The notes below the pieces were generated by a model that made no database searches, was not told where the DNA came from, and saw only the letters and a program-made list of their open reading frames with translations. A stretch of 64,000 bases of DNA, taken from Candidatus Latescibacterota bacterium (GTDB lineage: Bacteria; Latescibacterota; UBA2968; UBA8231). The position numbers were made by a program, and so were the translations under genes. The stretch spans positions 1-64,000 of the forward strand of contig JAJDUT010000113.1 in the NCBI GenBank assembly GCA_022826515.1. Direction: 5' to 3'. Numbering within the stretch: the first letter of the stretch is position 1; every line of letters begins with the position of its first letter. This document shows positions 63,053-64,000 of the stretch, piece by piece.

Positions 63053-63214
63053 CTACCCATCCGGCAAATCACCCTCTTTGTTTTTTAGCTTCAACTCAAG
63101 GTCTGCGAGCTGGCGACTCAGTTCCCCAGTGCGCCGGTTTAGGTGCGTCAGATAGGCAAAAAGCACGATCCACACGGCCGCAAAGGCAGCAAATAAGTAG
63201 TGGAGATTGTCCAT
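63053..63214 (-). CDS. ccmD: CcmD family protein
   Basis: 53 residues: one membrane helix (HYLFAAFAAVWIVLFAYLTHL) then a charged coiled-coil (RRTGELSRQLADLELKLKN). It matches CcmD, the small subunit that helps release heme-loaded CcmE from CcmABC. ATG 63214 lies 7 bp after the ccmC stop. It is too short for ordinary ORF cutoffs. Confidence 0.88.
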   Translation of the reverse strand: MDNLHYLFAAFAAVWIVLFAYLTHLNRRTGELSRQLADLELKLKNKEGDLPDG

Positions 63215-63220
63215 AGTCTC

Positions 63221-63892
63221 TTACGTTTCGTCGGTTAGTTTTTGCCGTAGGAGCGCCACGGCTTTTTCAATGCGGGCTAGTTCCATGCGTTGCGCGATGA
63301 GGCGAAAGAGCAGCAGGAAGAAAGCCGCGTAGCAGATCCACTTGGTGTATTGCATCGTCGGCTCAAGTTCTACGTTGCGCGGCGGGTGTAGCTGCTGGTC
63401 GGCGGCCCATAGATCGACAGCATAGTACACCAAAGGAACGTTGGCGAAGGCGAGAATGCCCAGTACAGCACTGATGCGCTGTACTGGAGCGGAGTTAGCC
63501 CCGTATCCCCGCACCATTAGGTAGGCCATGTAGATGGTGAAAGTAATCAGCATGGAGGTCAGGCGCGGCTCCCACCGCCAGTAAACCCCCCAGATGGGTT
63601 TGGCCCACAAGGGCCCAGTGATCAGCACGATCAACGCAAAGATCACGCCCAATTCGGCGGAGCATAGCGCTAGGCGATCCCACTTGTCCTCGCGAGTGCG
63701 CAGATACTGTACACTGCCGACGAATACCAGAAAAAAGGCCAAAAACGAAGAAAACGCCGCTGGCACGTGAAAGTAGAAGATTCGCTGGACGATTCCCATT
63801 TCTTTTTCCGTGGGGACCCACAGAAAAATCGCGCCCAAGGCGACGAGCATGACCACGAAAATCAAACAGGAGAATGGGACCGAACGCATCAT
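63221..63892 (-). CDS. ccmC: heme exporter protein CcmC
   Basis: A six-helix heme-handling protein of 223 residues. The tryptophan-rich heme loop is WGVYWRWEPRLT (101-112; Glu replaces the usual Asp in WxWD). His42 in FYFHVPAA is a heme-ligand position. Part of system I cytochrome c maturation, upstream of ccmD. Its ATG overlaps the ccmB stop (ATGA). Confidence 0.93.
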   Translation of the reverse strand: MMRSVPFSCLIFVVMLVALGAIFLWVPTEKEMGIVQRIFYFHVPAAFSSFLAFFLVFVGSVQYLRTREDKWDRLALCSAELGVIFALIVLITGPLWAKPIWGVYWRWEPRLTSMLITFTIYMAYLMVRGYGANSAPVQRISAVLGILAFANVPLVYYAVDLWAADQQLHPPRNVELEPTMQYTKWICYAAFFLLLFRLIAQRMELARIEKAVALLRQKLTDET

Positions 63893-64000
63893 TCCTCGAT
63901 TGCGTATTCAAAAAGCATTAGCGACAGCACCGTGAAAACCACCGCGTACACCCCCAACATTTGCAGGTGCGGCAAGAGCTTTTCGCAACAGTCATTGGCC
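63889..64000 (-). CDS. ccmB: heme exporter protein CcmB, 3' end
   Basis: The last 36 codons of a frame cut by the window edge. It ends LGVYAVVFTVLSLMLFEYAIEE, the typical final helix of CcmB (LFE-x-x-x-EE). The order ccmB-ccmC-ccmD is the usual one. The rest lies right of the window. Confidence 0.8.
   Translation of the reverse strand, partial: ANDCCEKLLPHLQMLGVYAVVFTVLSLMLFEYAIEE

Overview
The window is a GC-rich bacterial chromosome segment that carries the replication-origin neighbourhood. The organism looks like an uncultivated Gram-negative member of the FCB side of the tree, most like a Latescibacteria-type polysaccharide degrader. This is inferred from gene content: three type I sulfatases, a phytanoyl-CoA dioxygenase family protein, an enolase-superfamily sugar-acid dehydratase, secreted proteins with FlgD/T9SS-like C-terminal sorting domains, tandem bifunctional-nuclease/UVR proteins and CcmBCD. 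There is no rRNA gene to settle the phylum.

Layout. 1-11 kb: the tail of an IS110-type transposase, a PhyH oxygenase, two sulfatases, Cfa, a MOSC protein, a copper-handling operon (PCuAC, SCO1 and a tiny ORF), a methyltransferase, an amidohydrolase and a squalene/phytoene synthase. 11-28 kb: an amidase, two unknown secreted proteins (one with a frame break at its signal peptide), a three-gene ABC-2 exporter whose first permease has an in-frame TAG, a mannonate-dehydratase-like enzyme, a 23-residue repeat protein, an AGE epimerase, a sorbosone-dehydrogenase-like secreted protein, a PHP hydrolase and an enolase-superfamily enzyme. 28-34 kb: an XRE-PAS regulator, then an ABC sugar importer operon ending in a sulfatase.

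34-50 kb is the chromosome core. Leftward from the origin run dnaA, dnaN, recF, dciA, gyrB, gyrA and a complete tRNA operon (Ser-TGA, Ser-GCT, Gln-CTG). Rightward run rpmH, rnpA, yidD, yidC, mnmE and rsmG. The dnaA-dnaN gap has many DnaA boxes. A second cluster lies past rsmG, and two parS palindromes lie between mnmE and rsmG, although parA and parB are not in the window. 48-64 kb: a CDP-alcohol phosphatidyltransferase, tmk, an S41 protease, RNase G, rplU-rpmA, an epimerase, sucCD, a CPBP protease, two glycosyltransferases, a probable stand-alone structured RNA with its own promoter and terminator, an XRE regulator, a lipoprotein, two BFN proteins and ccmB-ccmC-ccmD cut by the window edge.

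I found no CRISPR array and no obvious multi-gene defence or wholly new system. The best candidates for something undescribed are the structured RNA at 60.2-60.4 kb, the decamer repeats placed at stop codons, the split DnaA-box/parS arrangement, the 23-residue repeat protein and the recoded or broken ABC permease.
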